Source of the DNA: Mycobacterium sp. HUMS_12744610
GTDB lineage: Bacteria; Actinomycetota; Actinomycetes; Mycobacteriales; Mycobacteriaceae
Assembly: GCF_041206865.1 (NCBI RefSeq)
Contig: NZ_JBGEDP010000001.1
Location: forward strand, 5,704,001-5,768,000
Length of the DNA stretch: 64,000 nucleotides
Direction: 5' to 3'
Shown in pieces: positions 8,869-18,792 of this stretch (within the stretch, counting starts at the first letter, position 1; each line of letters starts with the position of its first letter). Under the pieces are notes generated by a model. That model was not told where the DNA came from, did no database searches, and saw only the letters and a program-made list of their open reading frames with translations. The position numbers were made by a program, and so were the translations under genes.

Positions 8869-9873
8869 TCAGAAATGCAGCGCGCTGAAACGCCAGTCCA
8901 GCACCGGCCGGTCGGGCTCGCCCTCGGTGTCGCCGGCCGCGTAGACGAGTGAGCGAAGCCCGAGGACGCCCCCGTCGCCGGCGGGCTCGGCGGATTCGAC
9001 CTGCAGCTCGCTGTAGAGGGTGTCGCCCTCGTACACCGGCCCGGTGTGGTCGCAGGACTGCCAGCCCAGCACCGTCGCCAGGTTGGGCAGCAACCTGCTC
9101 GCCTGCGCGAACGCCAGCCCGATGGTGTGGCCTCCGTAAACGAGCCGGCGTCCGCCGATTCGCGAATCGTGATGGGCGGCCGCGATGTTCAGCGTGAGAC
9201 GAGCGAGTTCGGGAGCACTGCTGACCACGTCACCGGTGCTGTGCAGCACCGCACCAGCCAGTCCGGCGTCAAAATGCGGGCCGGGCACCATTTTCCGAAA
9301 GACATCGCCGTCCCAGTGCACGGTAGGGCCGGATGCCTGCGGCACGTCGGCGCCAATGGCCGACAGGTCGTCGCCGGGCTCCGCCGGGGGTGTCCAGCCG
9401 GGGCTCGCCGGCAGCATGGCGCACCGGTAGAAGTCGAGCACCACGCGCTCGGCGTGGTCGATCGTGATCATCCGCAGCGCCGCCATGCCCGTCGGCGCGC
9501 GTCCCGGCTTCACCGAGTTGGCGCGCAGCCCAACCACTTCCGTGCGGGTGTAGATGGTGTCGCCGACCACCGGGAAGCGGTGGAACATCAGACCGCGGTA
9601 GAACAGGTTGGCCTTGACGCGCTGGGTGGCCACGGTGGACTGCCCGATCGCGACGTCGCAGACCAGCGCCGGGTGTGCCAGCGGGCCGGGCTCGCCGGTC
9701 ACCGCGGTGCACAGGGCGCCGTCGAGGGACAGCCGCAACCGGTCCCCCACGATCGCCTGGTGCGCGGCCGCCAGGCCGGGCGAGAGCGTCGCGGCGGGCG
9801 CCCAGTCGAACACCTGGCCCACCGACAGGTCGTCGAAGTAGGGGCCGCCCTCGCGGGTTCCAACGTAAGTCAC
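8869..9873 (-). CDS. Rv0216-type double-hotdog (R)-hydratase-like protein
   Basis: 334 residues from GTG 9873 (VTYVGTREGGPYFDDL); an upstream ATG at 9918 would overlap the divergent fadE3 start, so the shorter form is preferred. The protein closely matches the remembered M. tuberculosis Rv0216 throughout, including YVGTREGGPYFDD, GPLAHPALVCDVAIGQST and the hydratase-2 element YGGHTIGLAFAQASRLLPN. The two halves are tandem hotdog folds of the MaoC/(R)-enoyl-CoA hydratase type. It sits beside an acyl-CoA dehydrogenase, an enoyl-CoA hydratase and an acyl-CoA ligase, consistent with acyl-CoA metabolism, although the true substrate of this family is not settled. Confidence 0.85.
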   Translation of the reverse strand: MTYVGTREGGPYFDDLSVGQVFDWAPAATLSPGLAAAHQAIVGDRLRLSLDGALCTAVTGEPGPLAHPALVCDVAIGQSTVATQRVKANLFYRGLMFHRFPVVGDTIYTRTEVVGLRANSVKPGRAPTGMAALRMITIDHAERVVLDFYRCAMLPASPGWTPPAEPGDDLSAIGADVPQASGPTVHWDGDVFRKMVPGPHFDAGLAGAVLHSTGDVVSSAPELARLTLNIAAAHHDSRIGGRRLVYGGHTIGLAFAQASRLLPNLATVLGWQSCDHTGPVYEGDTLYSELQVESAEPAGDGGVLGLRSLVYAAGDTEGEPDRPVLDWRFSALHF

Positions 9874-9911
9874 AACGCCACATGCTGGCAGCCCGTTCGA
9901 TCGGGGGCAAT

Positions 9912-11066
9912 ATGGCATGCGTGACAGACGAAGAAGACATGCTGGTGGCCACAGTTCGGGCGTTCGTCGACCGCGACGTCAAGCCGACCGTCCGCGAGGT
10001 GGAGCACGCCAACACCTACCCCGAGGCGTGGATCGAGCAGATGAAGCGGATCGGCATCTACGGCCTGGCGATCGGCGAGGAGTACGGCGGGTCGCCGGTG
10101 TCGACGCCCTGTTACGTGCGGGTCACCCAGGAGCTGGCGCGCGGCTGGATGAGCCTGGCCGGCGCGATGGGCGGCCACACCGTGGTGGCCAAGCTGCTGA
10201 CGCTGTTCGGCACCGAGGAGCAGAAGCGGACGTACCTGCCGCCGATGGCCACCGGTGAGCTGCGGGCCACCATGGCGCTGACCGAGCCGGACGGTGGTTC
10301 GGACCTGCAGAACATGTCGACGACCGCGCTGCCCGACGGCTCCGACGGCCTGCTGATCAACGGGTCCAAGACCTGGATCTCCAACGCGCGCCGCTCCGGG
10401 CTGATCGCGCTGCTATGCAAGACCGACCCGTACGCCACGCCGCGGCACACGGGCATCTCGGTGCTGCTCGTCGAGCACGGGCCCGGCCTGACGGTCTCGC
10501 GGGACCTGCCGAAGCTGGGCTACAAGGGCGTCGAAGCCTGCGAGCTGTCCTTCGACGGTTACCGCGCTCCGCGCTCGGCCGTCCTGGGCGGCGAGCCGGG
10601 CCGGGGTTTCGCGCAGATGATGAAAGGCCTCGAGACGGGCCGGATCCAGGTGGCGGCCCGGGCGCTGGGGGTGGCCACGGCCGCGCTCGAGGACGCGCTG
10701 GACTATGCCCGGCAGCGGGAGAGCTTCGGCCGGCCGATCTGGCAGCACCAGTCGATCGGCAACTATCTGGCCGAGATGGCCACCAAGCTGACCGCGGCCC
10801 GTCAACTCACCCGCTATGCGGCCGAGCGCTACGACAGCGGCGAGCGCGCCGACATGGAGGCCGGGATGGCCAAGCTGTTCGCGTCCGAGGTGGCGATGGA
10901 GATCGCCCTGAACGCCGTGCGCATCCACGGCGGCTACGGCTACTCCACCGAGTACGACGTCGAAAGGTATTTCCGCGACGCGCCGTTGATGATCGTCGGC
11001 GAGGGCACCAATGAGATCCAGCGCAACGTGATCGCCACGCAACTGGTGGCCCGCGGCGGCCTCTGA
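9912..11066 (+). CDS. fadE3: Acyl-CoA dehydrogenase FadE3
   Basis: 384 residues from ATG 9912 (or GTG 9921, giving VTDEEDMLVATVRAF, which aligns with the M. tuberculosis start). Family landmarks: MALTEPDGGSD for the flavin/substrate loop, ISNARRSG, the FAD-binding block RQRESFGRPIWQHQ, and the C-terminal RIHGGYGYSTEYDVERYFRDAP with GEGTNEIQ, where the catalytic glutamate is expected. It carries out the FAD-dependent alpha,beta-dehydrogenation of acyl-CoA. It diverges from the Rv0216-type gene and converges on the enoyl-CoA hydratase gene with only two bases between stops. Confidence 0.92.
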   Translation: MACVTDEEDMLVATVRAFVDRDVKPTVREVEHANTYPEAWIEQMKRIGIYGLAIGEEYGGSPVSTPCYVRVTQELARGWMSLAGAMGGHTVVAKLLTLFGTEEQKRTYLPPMATGELRATMALTEPDGGSDLQNMSTTALPDGSDGLLINGSKTWISNARRSGLIALLCKTDPYATPRHTGISVLLVEHGPGLTVSRDLPKLGYKGVEACELSFDGYRAPRSAVLGGEPGRGFAQMMKGLETGRIQVAARALGVATAALEDALDYARQRESFGRPIWQHQSIGNYLAEMATKLTAARQLTRYAAERYDSGERADMEAGMAKLFASEVAMEIALNAVRIHGGYGYSTEYDVERYFRDAPLMIVGEGTNEIQRNVIATQLVARGGL

Positions 11067-11068
11067 CG

Positions 11069-12025
11069 TCACTGGGTGATCGCGTCCACCAGCCCCCAGG
11101 CGAGCGCGGTGTCGGCGCCGATGGTGCGTCCCGACAACACCAGGTACGCGGTGCGCCAACGCCCGATGCGCCGGGTCACGCTGACGGTCCCGCCGGCGCC
11201 CGGGATCAGGCCCAGCGCCAGCTCGGGCAGCCCGAACACCGAGTCGGCCTCCGCGGCGACCCACCCGCAGAAGGCCGCCATCTCCAGGCCGCTGCCCAGT
11301 ACCCGGCCGTGCACCTCGGCGCGGCAGTCCCGGCCCAGCCTGGCGGTGAGCGCGTCGAGCGCCAGGGCGGGGCTGTGGCGGGTGCGGGCCAGGTGTGCGC
11401 TCGCCGGGTCGGCGAGCGTGCCGAACTCGGCCAGGTCTCCCCCGCTGCAGAACGACGGCCCGTTGCCGCTCAGCACCACCTCGGTCACCGACGGGTCCAG
11501 CCGGGCGACGGCCAGCGCCTCCAGCAGCGCGGCGCGCGCCCCGGTGCAGAACGCGTTGTGCCGGCGCGGGCGGTTGAACCTGATCCGCAGGACGTCGCCG
11601 TCGCGGCGCGCCTGCACCGGCTCGGCGCTGCCGGGCACGCGCGCGGGCCCACGCTGCGCGAGCCAGCGCGCGAACTCCGGACCCGCCTGCAGTGTCGAGT
11701 AGGCCAGCGACTCGGTCAACACGCCGGCCAGCGCCGGGCCGACGGGGTCGATCGAGCGCAGCACGTCGTCGCAGACGCTGCTGGCGTGCGGCCAGCGCCC
11801 GCAGCGCTCGCCGAGCTCGGCCAGGGCGTCGGGCACGGAGTCGACGGTGACGGCCCGCCGGTCCGCGCAACGCTGTTCGGTGAGGGTGAAAGTCGCTCGC
11901 TCGAGCCAGAATTCGGATGCACCGGCGACCGGTCCGGCGGCGACCAGCACGCCGGGCGGCTCCCCTGCCGGCAGGAGCTCGTCGGCGTCCGCCGGCTCGG
12001 CCAGGTCGACGACGCGCAGCGTCAC
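11069..12025 (-). CDS. Enoyl-CoA hydratase/isomerase family protein
   Basis: 318 residues from a GTG that overlaps the fadD4 stop (GTGA). The crotonase core occupies the C-terminal two thirds: LRIRFNRPRRHNAF, the first oxyanion-hole element VVLSGNGPSFCSGGDLAEF and the second HGRVLGSGLEMAAFC, then PELALGLIPGAGGT with a catalytic-type glutamate. The first 130 residues are not crotonase-like and have no assigned role. Coupling to fadD4 suggests a shared function in activating and hydrating a fatty or sterol-derived acyl chain. This gene is not between fadD4 and fadE3 in M. tuberculosis, so it is a lineage-specific addition here. Confidence 0.82.
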   Translation of the reverse strand: MTLRVVDLAEPADADELLPAGEPPGVLVAAGPVAGASEFWLERATFTLTEQRCADRRAVTVDSVPDALAELGERCGRWPHASSVCDDVLRSIDPVGPALAGVLTESLAYSTLQAGPEFARWLAQRGPARVPGSAEPVQARRDGDVLRIRFNRPRRHNAFCTGARAALLEALAVARLDPSVTEVVLSGNGPSFCSGGDLAEFGTLADPASAHLARTRHSPALALDALTARLGRDCRAEVHGRVLGSGLEMAAFCGWVAAEADSVFGLPELALGLIPGAGGTVSVTRRIGRWRTAYLVLSGRTIGADTALAWGLVDAITQ

Positions 12026-13563
12026 ATCGAGTACTTCTTGACCAGCTCCCCCTTGTAGAGCTTGCCGGTGTCCGTGCGCGGCAGCTGCGCCTCGAACGAG
12101 ATCGACCGCGGACACTTGTAGTGCGACAGGCGATCCCGCAGCCAATCAAGCAGTTCCGCGGCGAACGCCTCGGTGGCGTCGGCCGGGTCCACCGTCTGCA
12201 CCACCGCCTTGACGCTCTGGCCCATCTCGTCGTCGGGGATGCCGAACACCGCCGCGTCAAGGACTTTCGGGTGGGTGACCAGAAGGTTCTCGGCCTCCTG
12301 CGGGTAGATGTTCACCCCGCCGGAGATGATCATGTGGTGCCGGCGGTCAGTCAGATAGAGGTACCCCTCGTCGTCGACGTAGCCGACGTCGCCGACCGTC
12401 ACCCATCCGCGGTGGTCGCGTGAGGAGGCGGTCTTCTCCTCGTCGTTGAGGTATTCGAAGTCGTAGCCTCCGGCGAAGTAGATCTCTCCGGCCGCACCCG
12501 GTGGCAGCTCATTGCCGGCCTCGTCGAGGATGTGGATCTCACACGACATCGGCTTGCCGACCGAACCCGGGTGGGCCAGCCACTCCTCGGAGCTGATCAG
12601 CGTCGACCCGATCGCCTCCGAGGATGCGTAGTACTCGTCGATGATGGGACCCCACCAGTCGATCATCTGCTTCTTGATCTCCACCGGGCACGGGGCCGCC
12701 GCGTGCATCACCCGCTGCAGGCTGGACAGGTCGTACGAATTACGCACCGCCTCAGGCAGTTTGAGCATCCTGGTGAACATCGCCGGCACGAACTGACCGT
12801 GCGTGACGTGGTAGCGCTGGATCGCCTCGAGGCAGCCCTCCGGGTCGAACTTCTCCATCACCACCGTGGTGATGCCCCCGGCCTGCGCGCTCATCGACCA
12901 CACCGACGGCGCGGTGTGGTACAGCGGCGCCGGGCTCAGGTAGATCGAGTCCGGGGTCATCCAGAAACTCACCAGCGCCGACATCATGCCGGGCGCGTCG
13001 GAGGGCGGGAGATGCGGGAGTTCGCGTTTGATGCCCTTGGGGCGGCCCGTGGTGCCCGAGGAGTACTGCAGCAGGTCGCCCTCGAGTTCGTCGTCGATGG
13101 GCGTATCGGGTTGGTCGGAAACGCATTCGGGGTAGCGCTGCCACCCGGGCAGATCGGCATCCTCCTCGCCCGAGGCGATCAGCAGCAGCTCCGGCAGGCC
13201 GCCGGGCAGGTGCTCGCCGAGGTTCTCGCAGATCTTGCGCAGCGCCGCCGAGCCGACGATCGCCTTGGCGGCGCTGTTGTCGACGATGTAGGCGGCCTCG
13301 GCCGCGGTCAGGTGGGTGTTGATCGGCACGTAGTACAGGCCGCTGCGGCGCGCCGCCCACATCACCGCGTGGATGTGCTCGTTGTTCTCCATCAGGATCG
13401 CGACGGCGTCGCCCTCGACCAGGCCGGCCTGGCGGAAGTAGTGCGCCAGCCGGTTGGCCCGCGCCTCGAGCTCATCGAAGGTGACGACCGTGTCCGTCGG
13501 GTGGAGGATGACCGCGGGCTTGCCCGCGCCTCCCCGGGCGGAAGTGTGGGGGCGGATCTCCAT
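12022..13563 (-). CDS. fadD4: Fatty-acyl-CoA/AMP ligase FadD4
   Basis: 513 residues. The ATP/AMP-binding P-loop motif YSSGTTGRPKG is at about residue 168, with YYASSEAIGSTL (A5 region), GWVTVGDVGYVDDEGYLYLTDRR (A7/A8) and a C-terminal lysine in TGKLYKGELVKK for adenylation. It activates carboxylic acids to acyl-CoA or acyl-AMP. The gene leads a minus-strand pair with the enoyl-CoA hydratase and diverges from a LuxR-family remnant; a strong inverted repeat lies in the gap (13597-13637). Confidence 0.9.
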   Translation of the reverse strand: MEIRPHTSARGGAGKPAVILHPTDTVVTFDELEARANRLAHYFRQAGLVEGDAVAILMENNEHIHAVMWAARRSGLYYVPINTHLTAAEAAYIVDNSAAKAIVGSAALRKICENLGEHLPGGLPELLLIASGEEDADLPGWQRYPECVSDQPDTPIDDELEGDLLQYSSGTTGRPKGIKRELPHLPPSDAPGMMSALVSFWMTPDSIYLSPAPLYHTAPSVWSMSAQAGGITTVVMEKFDPEGCLEAIQRYHVTHGQFVPAMFTRMLKLPEAVRNSYDLSSLQRVMHAAAPCPVEIKKQMIDWWGPIIDEYYASSEAIGSTLISSEEWLAHPGSVGKPMSCEIHILDEAGNELPPGAAGEIYFAGGYDFEYLNDEEKTASSRDHRGWVTVGDVGYVDDEGYLYLTDRRHHMIISGGVNIYPQEAENLLVTHPKVLDAAVFGIPDDEMGQSVKAVVQTVDPADATEAFAAELLDWLRDRLSHYKCPRSISFEAQLPRTDTGKLYKGELVKKYSM

Positions 13564-13596
13564 GCGCAGACTGTATTACCCACCCGCCGACCAGAC

Positions 13597-13637
13597 GTAA
13601 AAGCCCCCTTTCTGCACCGGAAAGGTGGGGCTTTTAC
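13597..13637. repeat. Long inverted repeat between fadD4 and the LuxR remnant
   Basis: GTAAAAGCCCC and GGGGCTTTTAC form perfect 11-bp outer arms, continued inward by CTTTC/GAAAG with a 2-base offset, around the loop TGCACCG. It lies 34 bases upstream of fadD4 and 25 bases upstream of the LuxR-like GTG. Because both genes point away from it, a terminator role is unlikely; an operator or a small palindromic repeat element is more plausible. Confidence 0.6.
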
Positions 13638-13661
13638 CTCTGCTGGCGCTAACTTGCTCTG

Positions 13662-14925
13662 GTGGGCGCCGACGATTGGCCGCTGGTGCGCCGCGAGCCG
13701 GAGTTCGCGGCGGTCCGCGCCGCCCTGACAGGGCGGGGCCCCACCGCCGGCGTCGTGGTGGTCGGGCAGGCCGGCGTCGGGAAGACCACCCTGGCCCGCG
13801 ACGTCGCCGGGTCGCTGCCCAACCGGGTGCGCTGGGTGGCCGCAACGGCGTCGTCGCGCGGCATCCCGCTGGGCTCGTTCACCTACCTCGTCGGGGCGGG
13901 GACCACCCGCGACCCGACGGCGTTCCTCGCGGCGGCCCGCGACGCGCTGACCGCCGATCCCGGCACGGTGCTCGGCGTCGACGACGCGCACCTGCTCGAC
14001 GACCCGTCGGCCACAGGCTAGTGCATCAACTCGCGCTGGAGCGGTCCGTGCCGCTGGTGGCCAACGTCAGGGCCGACGAGCCGGTGCCCGACGCGATCAC
14101 CTCGCTGTGGAAGGACCGCTATCTGCGGCGCCTGGACCTGCGGCCGTTCGACAAGAAGCAGTCCATCGAGCTGGTCGGGCGGGTGGGCCGTGGAGGCCGG
14201 CACACTGCGCCGGGTGCGCGGCATCTGGCAGCTGCGCGGGCGCGCCACGGTGAGCGTCCTCGCCCTTCCTGGGGCGCGGCGACCATGTCGCGGCCCTGGC
14301 CGAGCGGGGCCGCCAGATCGAGAACCGGGTCGACGGCGTGTTGCGCCACCTGATGGCCTACGCCGAGACCTGGGCCCTGGTCCTGGCCGGGGAATTCGAC
14401 GCCGCCGAGGCACCCGCGGGCGACGGCGGCCAGATCTTCTCGACCCACCAGTAGCTGCGCTGGGGGCTGGTCACCATGTCGGCCGGCACGGTCGACCTCG
14501 CGCGCGGGAACTTCGCCGCGGCCGCGGCGCGCCTGGAACAGACGGTCGCGGCGCTGACCACCGAATCGGCCGCCTGATGGCGCGTGCCGAGAATGTCTCT
14601 GGCTCAGGCTTATTGCGGGCTCGGGCGGGCCGAGGCCGCCGCGCAGGCGGCCGAGATGTTCCGCGCGCACGGCGATCGCCGCCGGGCCACCGAGGCGGCC
14701 GCGCACGCCGCGCGCATCGCCCTGGCCTGCGGCGGCATGCACACGCCGGCGCTGACCGCGGCCACCCGGCCGCTGCCGCTCAGCGCCCGGGAACGCGAGA
14801 TCGCCAACCTGCTGGTCGCGGGGCTGAGCACCCGCGAAATCGCAGAGCGGCTGGTGGTCTCGACGCGAACCGTCGAGGGCCACATCCTGCACGCCTGCAC
14901 CAAGCTCGGGGCCGCCGACCGCTAA
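13662..14925 (+). pseudogene. Degraded LuxR-family (LAL) ATPase regulator
   Basis: Three separate pieces of one protein are visible in different frames. The N-terminal piece (13662-14021) has Walker A VVGQAGVGKTTLARDVAG and Walker B VLGVDDAHLLDD, then stops. A middle piece reads SVPLVANVRADEPVPDAIT and LRPFDKKQSIELVGRVG. The end (14584-14925) is a LuxR helix-turn-helix, LSAREREIANLLVAGLSTREIAERLVVSTRTVEGH. Intact proteins of this type are usually about 850-1100 residues, whereas only about 420 codons remain, so there are large internal deletions as well as stops and frame changes. It may once have controlled the divergent fadD4 group. Confidence 0.85.
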
Positions 14926-15037
14926 GCCCTGACGGCGTTCGAGATCGCGTACCCGGCTACGGATGTGCGCCCGCGATCCCCGCCATAGCGTGGCAGCACA
15001 GCCGCCGCCACGGCGGCCGAACGCCCGAAGAAATCCG

Positions 15038-15226
15038 GTGCACAACCGCAGTCACGATCGAGGGGACGAGTCGGCGACCGCCGAGGTGATCGATCTGATC
15101 GGCCGCAAGCGCGACCGGCTGAGCAAGAAATTCGGCGGCGTGCATCCCGCGCTCAGGAACCCCGAAACACCGCCCACCCCGGCAACGGTGAAGCCGATCG
15201 AGAGCCGTCGACGGCGCAGCTCCTGA
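15038..15226 (+). CDS. Small hypothetical protein
   Basis: Sixty-two residues from a GTG, ending in a basic tail; the central part reads TAEVIDLIGRKRDRLSKKFGG. It is the only plausible gene in the gap of about 310 bases between the LuxR remnant and pckA, and it converges on pckA with 10 bases between stops. No family is recognised and no strong ribosome-binding site is present, so the call is tentative. Confidence 0.35.
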   Translation: MHNRSHDRGDESATAEVIDLIGRKRDRLSKKFGGVHPALRNPETPPTPATVKPIESRRRRSS

Positions 15227-15236
15227 CCGCGAGCGG

Positions 15237-17066
15237 TTACCCGGCCTCGGCCAGCCGCTGCTTGAGCGCCTCGAACTCGTCCTTGACGCCGGTGGGCAGC
15301 TTGTCGCCGATGAACTCGAACCACTCCTTGATCAGCGACAGCTCCTCGCGCCATTCGGCGGGCCGGACGGCCAGCGCCGCCGCCACATCCTCGGCACTGG
15401 CGTCGAGGCCGTCCATGTCGATGTCCTCGACCGACGGCACCGTGCCGATCGCGGTGTCCTGGCCACCGGCCGTGTGCTCGATGCGGTCGATGACCCACTT
15501 GAGCACCCGGCTGTTCTCCCCGAACCCGGGCCACAGGAACTTGCCGCCCTCGCCGCGGCGGAACCAGTTGACGAAGAACACCTTCGGCAGCTTGGACTCG
15601 TCGGAGTTCTTGCCCACGTCGATCCAGTGCTGCATGTAGTCACCGACGTGGTAGCCCATGAACGGCAGCATCGCCATCGGGTCGCGCCGCACGTCGCCCA
15701 CCTTGCCCTCGGCGGCGGCGGTGCGCTCGGAGCCCATGGTGGCCCCCATGAACACCCCGTGCTGCCAGTCGCGGGCCTGCGTCACCAGCGGGACCGTCGT
15801 CTTGCGGCGGGCGCCGAACAGGATCGCGGAGATCGGCACACCCTGCGGGTCGTCCCACTCCGGCGCCAAGATCGGGCACTGCGACATGGGGGTGCAGTAG
15901 CGCGAGTTCGGGTGCGCCGCCGTGGTTTCGGTCTCGCGGAAGTACCAGTCGTTGCCCTTCCAGTCGATCAGGTGCTGCGGCTCGCCCTCCAGGTCCTCCC
16001 ACCACACGTCGCCGTCGTCGTCGAGCGCGACGTTGGTGAACACCGTGTTGCCGGCCGCGATGGTCCGCATGGCGTTGGGGTTGGACTTCCAGTTGGTGCC
16101 CGGCGCCACGCCGAAGAACCCGGCCTCGGGGTTGACGGCATAGAGCCGGCCGTCCTTGCCGAACCGCATCCAGGCGATGTCGTCGCCCAGGGTCTCGGCG
16201 CGCCAGCCCTCGATGGTGGGCTGCAGCATGGCCAGGTTGGTCTTGCCGCACGCCGACGGGAACGCCGCCGCAATGTAGTAGGCCTTGTTCTCCGGGGAGA
16301 TCAGCTTGAGGATCAGCATGTGCTCGGCCAGCCAGCCCTCGTCGCGGGCCATGACCGAGGCGATGCGCAGCGCGTAGCATTTCTTGCCCAGCAGCGCGTT
16401 ACCGCCGTAGCCCGAGCCGTAGCTCCAGATCTCCCGGGTCTCCGGGAAGTGGGTGATGTACTTGGTGTCGTTGCACGGCCAGGGCACGTCCTTCTGGCCC
16501 GGTTCCAGCGGCGCGCCGACGGAGTGCAGCGCCTTGACGAAGAATCCGTCGTCGCCGATCTTCTCCAGCGCGGCCTTGCCCATGCGGGTCATCACCTTCA
16601 TGGAGACAACGACGTATTCGGAGTCGGTGATCTCCACGCCCAGCTTGGGGTCCTCGGCGCCCAGCGGGCCCATGCAGAACGGCACCACCCACATGGTGCG
16701 GCCGCGCATGCAGCCGCGGTACAAGTCGGTCAGGGTCGACCGCATCTCGGCGGGGTCTTTCCAGTTGTTGGTCGGCCCCGCGTCCTCCTCGCGCTCCGAG
16801 CAGATGAAGGTCCGGGACTCCACCCGCGCCACGTCGGAGGGATCCGACTGCGCCACGAACGAATTGGGGAAGTTCTTCGGGTTCACCCGCCTGAACGTGC
16901 CCGCCGCCACCAACTGCTCGCACAGGCGCTGCCACTCCTCGTCGGAACCGTCGGCGAACGCCACCCGGTCGGGCTGCGTGAGCTCGGCGACCTCCTGGAC
17001 CCATGACAGCAGACCCTGGTGCTTCGTCGGCGCGTTATCCAGACCGGGAATGGTCGCTGAGGTCAT
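15237..17066 (-). CDS. pckA: Phosphoenolpyruvate carboxykinase (GTP)
   Basis: 609 residues, the normal size for the GTP-dependent family. It converts oxaloacetate and GTP to phosphoenolpyruvate, GDP and CO2, the first committed step of gluconeogenesis. Visible landmarks are the P-loop [14 protein letters not shown] near residue 270 with the hyper-reactive cysteine, the metal-binding [10 protein letters not shown], and [12 protein letters not shown]. In mycobacteria it supports growth on fatty acids, which fits the neighbouring fad genes. It lies downstream of the Rv0209/Rv0210-type pair on the same strand, 172 bases away, so it probably has its own promoter in 17067-17238. Confidence 0.96.
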   Translation of the reverse strand: MTSATIPGLDNAPTKHQGLLSWVQEVAELTQPDRVAFADGSDEEWQRLCEQLVAAGTFRRVNPKNFPNSFVAQSDPSDVARVESRTFICSEREEDAGPTNNWKDPAEMRSTLTDLYRGCMRGRTMWVVPFCMGPLGAEDPKLGVEITDSEYVVVSMKVMTRMGKAALEKIGDDGFFVKALHSVGAPLEPGQKDVPWPCNDTKYITHFPETREIWSYGSGYGGNALLGKKCYALRIASVMARDEGWLAEHMLILKLISPENKAYYIAAAFPSACGKTNLAMLQPTIEGWRAETLGDDIAWMRFGKDGRLYAVNPEAGFFGVAPGTNWKSNPNAMRTIAAGNTVFTNVALDDDGDVWWEDLEGEPQHLIDWKGNDWYFRETETTAAHPNSRYCTPMSQCPILAPEWDDPQGVPISAILFGARRKTTVPLVTQARDWQHGVFMGATMGSERTAAAEGKVGDVRRDPMAMLPFMGYHVGDYMQHWIDVGKNSDESKLPKVFFVNWFRRGEGGKFLWPGFGENSRVLKWVIDRIEHTAGGQDTAIGTVPSVEDIDMDGLDASAEDVAAALAVRPAEWREELSLIKEWFEFIGDKLPTGVKDEFEALKQRLAEAG

Positions 17067-17238
17067 CGAACTCTCCTGGATTCTCCTGCGTGCTTACGGG
17101 CGTCTGTACTTATAGCCACGCCCACACAACGATTGACATGGTGGCGTTAACTACAGGTTATCGTGAGCAACTTGTCGAGTAGGGCTCGGGCGGGTATAAG
17201 CCTGCTCACTACAACGATTCAGAAACCAGGGCCAAAAG

Positions 17239-18792
17239 TCAGCAATCACGGTCATTCGCGCTCCTAGGCGGCGGTTCGCTGGCATCGGCACCCTCGGCCG
17301 GGCACTCAGGCGGGCGCATACCCGGTTCGCCCAATTCCTCACGCACGATTTCGAGTGCAGCATCCAGCGCCGGCATCTCCCTGTCCCGCGTCGCGGCGGC
17401 CCGCGCCGCCGCGACGGCGTGCTCGCGCAGCTCGGAGTCGATGGCGCTGACCCGCTCGCCGACCTGCGCGTTCTCGGCCTCGTCACGGACGACCAGGGCG
17501 GTGCTCAGCGCCCACTCGGCGGTCAACACCCGGGTCGCGACCAACTCCTCCGCAACGGAGCGCAGCGACGACGTCAGCTCGCCCGCCCAGCGGTCCAGCA
17601 GCGCGCGGTCGTGCAGCAGGCCGCGCAGGTAGACCACCAGGAACGTGACGGCCAGCCCGACCGCCACGCAGACCACCGCACCGGCGATCTGAAGTCCGGG
17701 AGCTAGCCGCGGGGCCAGGCCGGACACCGTCCGGCTCAGCGTCAGCGCCACGCCCAACCCGAATCCGGCGCCCAGCAGCGTCATCAGCCAGGTCTCCTGC
17801 CGCCGCGACCTGAGGGGCGGGGCGGCGGCGGCGACCGACGGCAGCTCCCCCGGGTCCAGCTCGAGGCCCGGGAGATCCAGGGGCAGGCCCACCACCTGGG
17901 CCACGTCCGCCAGGTGGGCGGCGGTGCCCTCGCTGACCTCGGCGACCACCTCGTCGGCCCGCCCGCGCGCCCGAGCCTCGAAGCCGGGCATGTCCCGCCG
18001 CGACAGCCTCGCGGCGTCCTCCTGCAACTCGGTCCGCACCGACGCGCAGCGGTTGCGCGCGAAGTGGGACAACTGGACCCGCGCCTGCTGCATCTGACCG
18101 CGCAGCGTGATGGTCCGCTCGGATCTCGTCTGGCGCCGCTGCCGCAACGCGGCGCCGCGCTCGTCCCGCAGCGCATCGACGCGGGCCCGGCGGCCGGGCC
18201 CGTCGGCGTCGCGATCGAAGCGTTGCGCGGCGCGCCGCAGCCGCGCCTCCCACGCCCGCAACCGGTTGCGCCGAGCCAGGTCGGGATCGGCGATCCGGGC
18301 GCTCACGCACTCGACCACCTCGTCCATCCGGGGCTCGCCGAGGTCGGGCAGCGCGGCCGCGCCCACCCACGGCACCGCGGCGTAGCGGGGCGCGTGCGCG
18401 GCCAGCGTCTCGCGGTCGGTCTCGAGCACGTCGCGCCAGCCGTGCTGCACATCGATCTTCGACACGACCCCCACCACCACGTCGGTGCCGGCGGCCGCGG
18501 CGTCGAGCAGCGCGCAGTCGGACGGGGTCAATGGGGCCGCCGCCGACACGACGAACACCACCGCCGTCGGCGCGTCACCGGGACCGAGGTCCGTCGACTC
18601 GACGAACTTGTGCTGCGGCAGCCGCTCGCGCAGCGCGTCGGCGACCGCGGTCACGCCGGCCAGCCAGGGTCCGGTGACCAGCACCACGTCGCGGCGGGTG
18701 AGGGTGGGCGGACCCAGCTGGGGCGCCGCCGCCCCGACGCGGGCGTCGACCCCGGCGACCGGATCGTCGCTGTCGGGCGCGTCGCCGCTCAC
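17239..18792 (-). CDS. Rv0210-type GTPase-like membrane protein
   Basis: 517 residues. The N-terminal domain has GTPase-fold strands (DVVLVTGPWLAG, TAVVFVVSAAAPL, VVVGVVSKIDVQHGW) but no GxxxxGK[ST] P-loop; the G4-like SKID is kept. The middle is strongly helical and arginine-rich (about residues 190-300, possible coiled coil), followed by two TM helices (TWLMTLLGAGFGLGVALTL, IAGAVVCVAVGLAVTFLVVYL) and a charged tail. This layout recalls bacterial dynamin-like proteins. The start overlaps the stop of the Rv0209-type gene, so the two are co-translated and may work as a pair. Function is unknown. Confidence 0.8.
   Translation of the reverse strand: MSGDAPDSDDPVAGVDARVGAAAPQLGPPTLTRRDVVLVTGPWLAGVTAVADALRERLPQHKFVESTDLGPGDAPTAVVFVVSAAAPLTPSDCALLDAAAAGTDVVVGVVSKIDVQHGWRDVLETDRETLAAHAPRYAAVPWVGAAALPDLGEPRMDEVVECVSARIADPDLARRNRLRAWEARLRRAAQRFDRDADGPGRRARVDALRDERGAALRQRRQTRSERTITLRGQMQQARVQLSHFARNRCASVRTELQEDAARLSRRDMPGFEARARGRADEVVAEVSEGTAAHLADVAQVVGLPLDLPGLELDPGELPSVAAAAPPLRSRRQETWLMTLLGAGFGLGVALTLSRTVSGLAPRLAPGLQIAGAVVCVAVGLAVTFLVVYLRGLLHDRALLDRWAGELTSSLRSVAEELVATRVLTAEWALSTALVVRDEAENAQVGERVSAIDSELREHAVAAARAAATRDREMPALDAALEIVREELGEPGMRPPECPAEGADASEPPPRSANDRDC

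Noticed and set aside
8980..9918. Rv0216-type start at ATG 9918
   Set aside because: It would overlap the divergent fadE3 start, and the conserved protein begins at VTYVGTREGG.
13597..13637. Bidirectional transcription terminator
   Set aside because: Both flanking genes are transcribed away from the palindrome, so no transcript end is expected there.
15474..17006. Long plus-strand open frame antisense to pckA
   Set aside because: It is a GC-driven mirror of pckA with His/Arg/Val-rich low-complexity translation and no recognisable domain.
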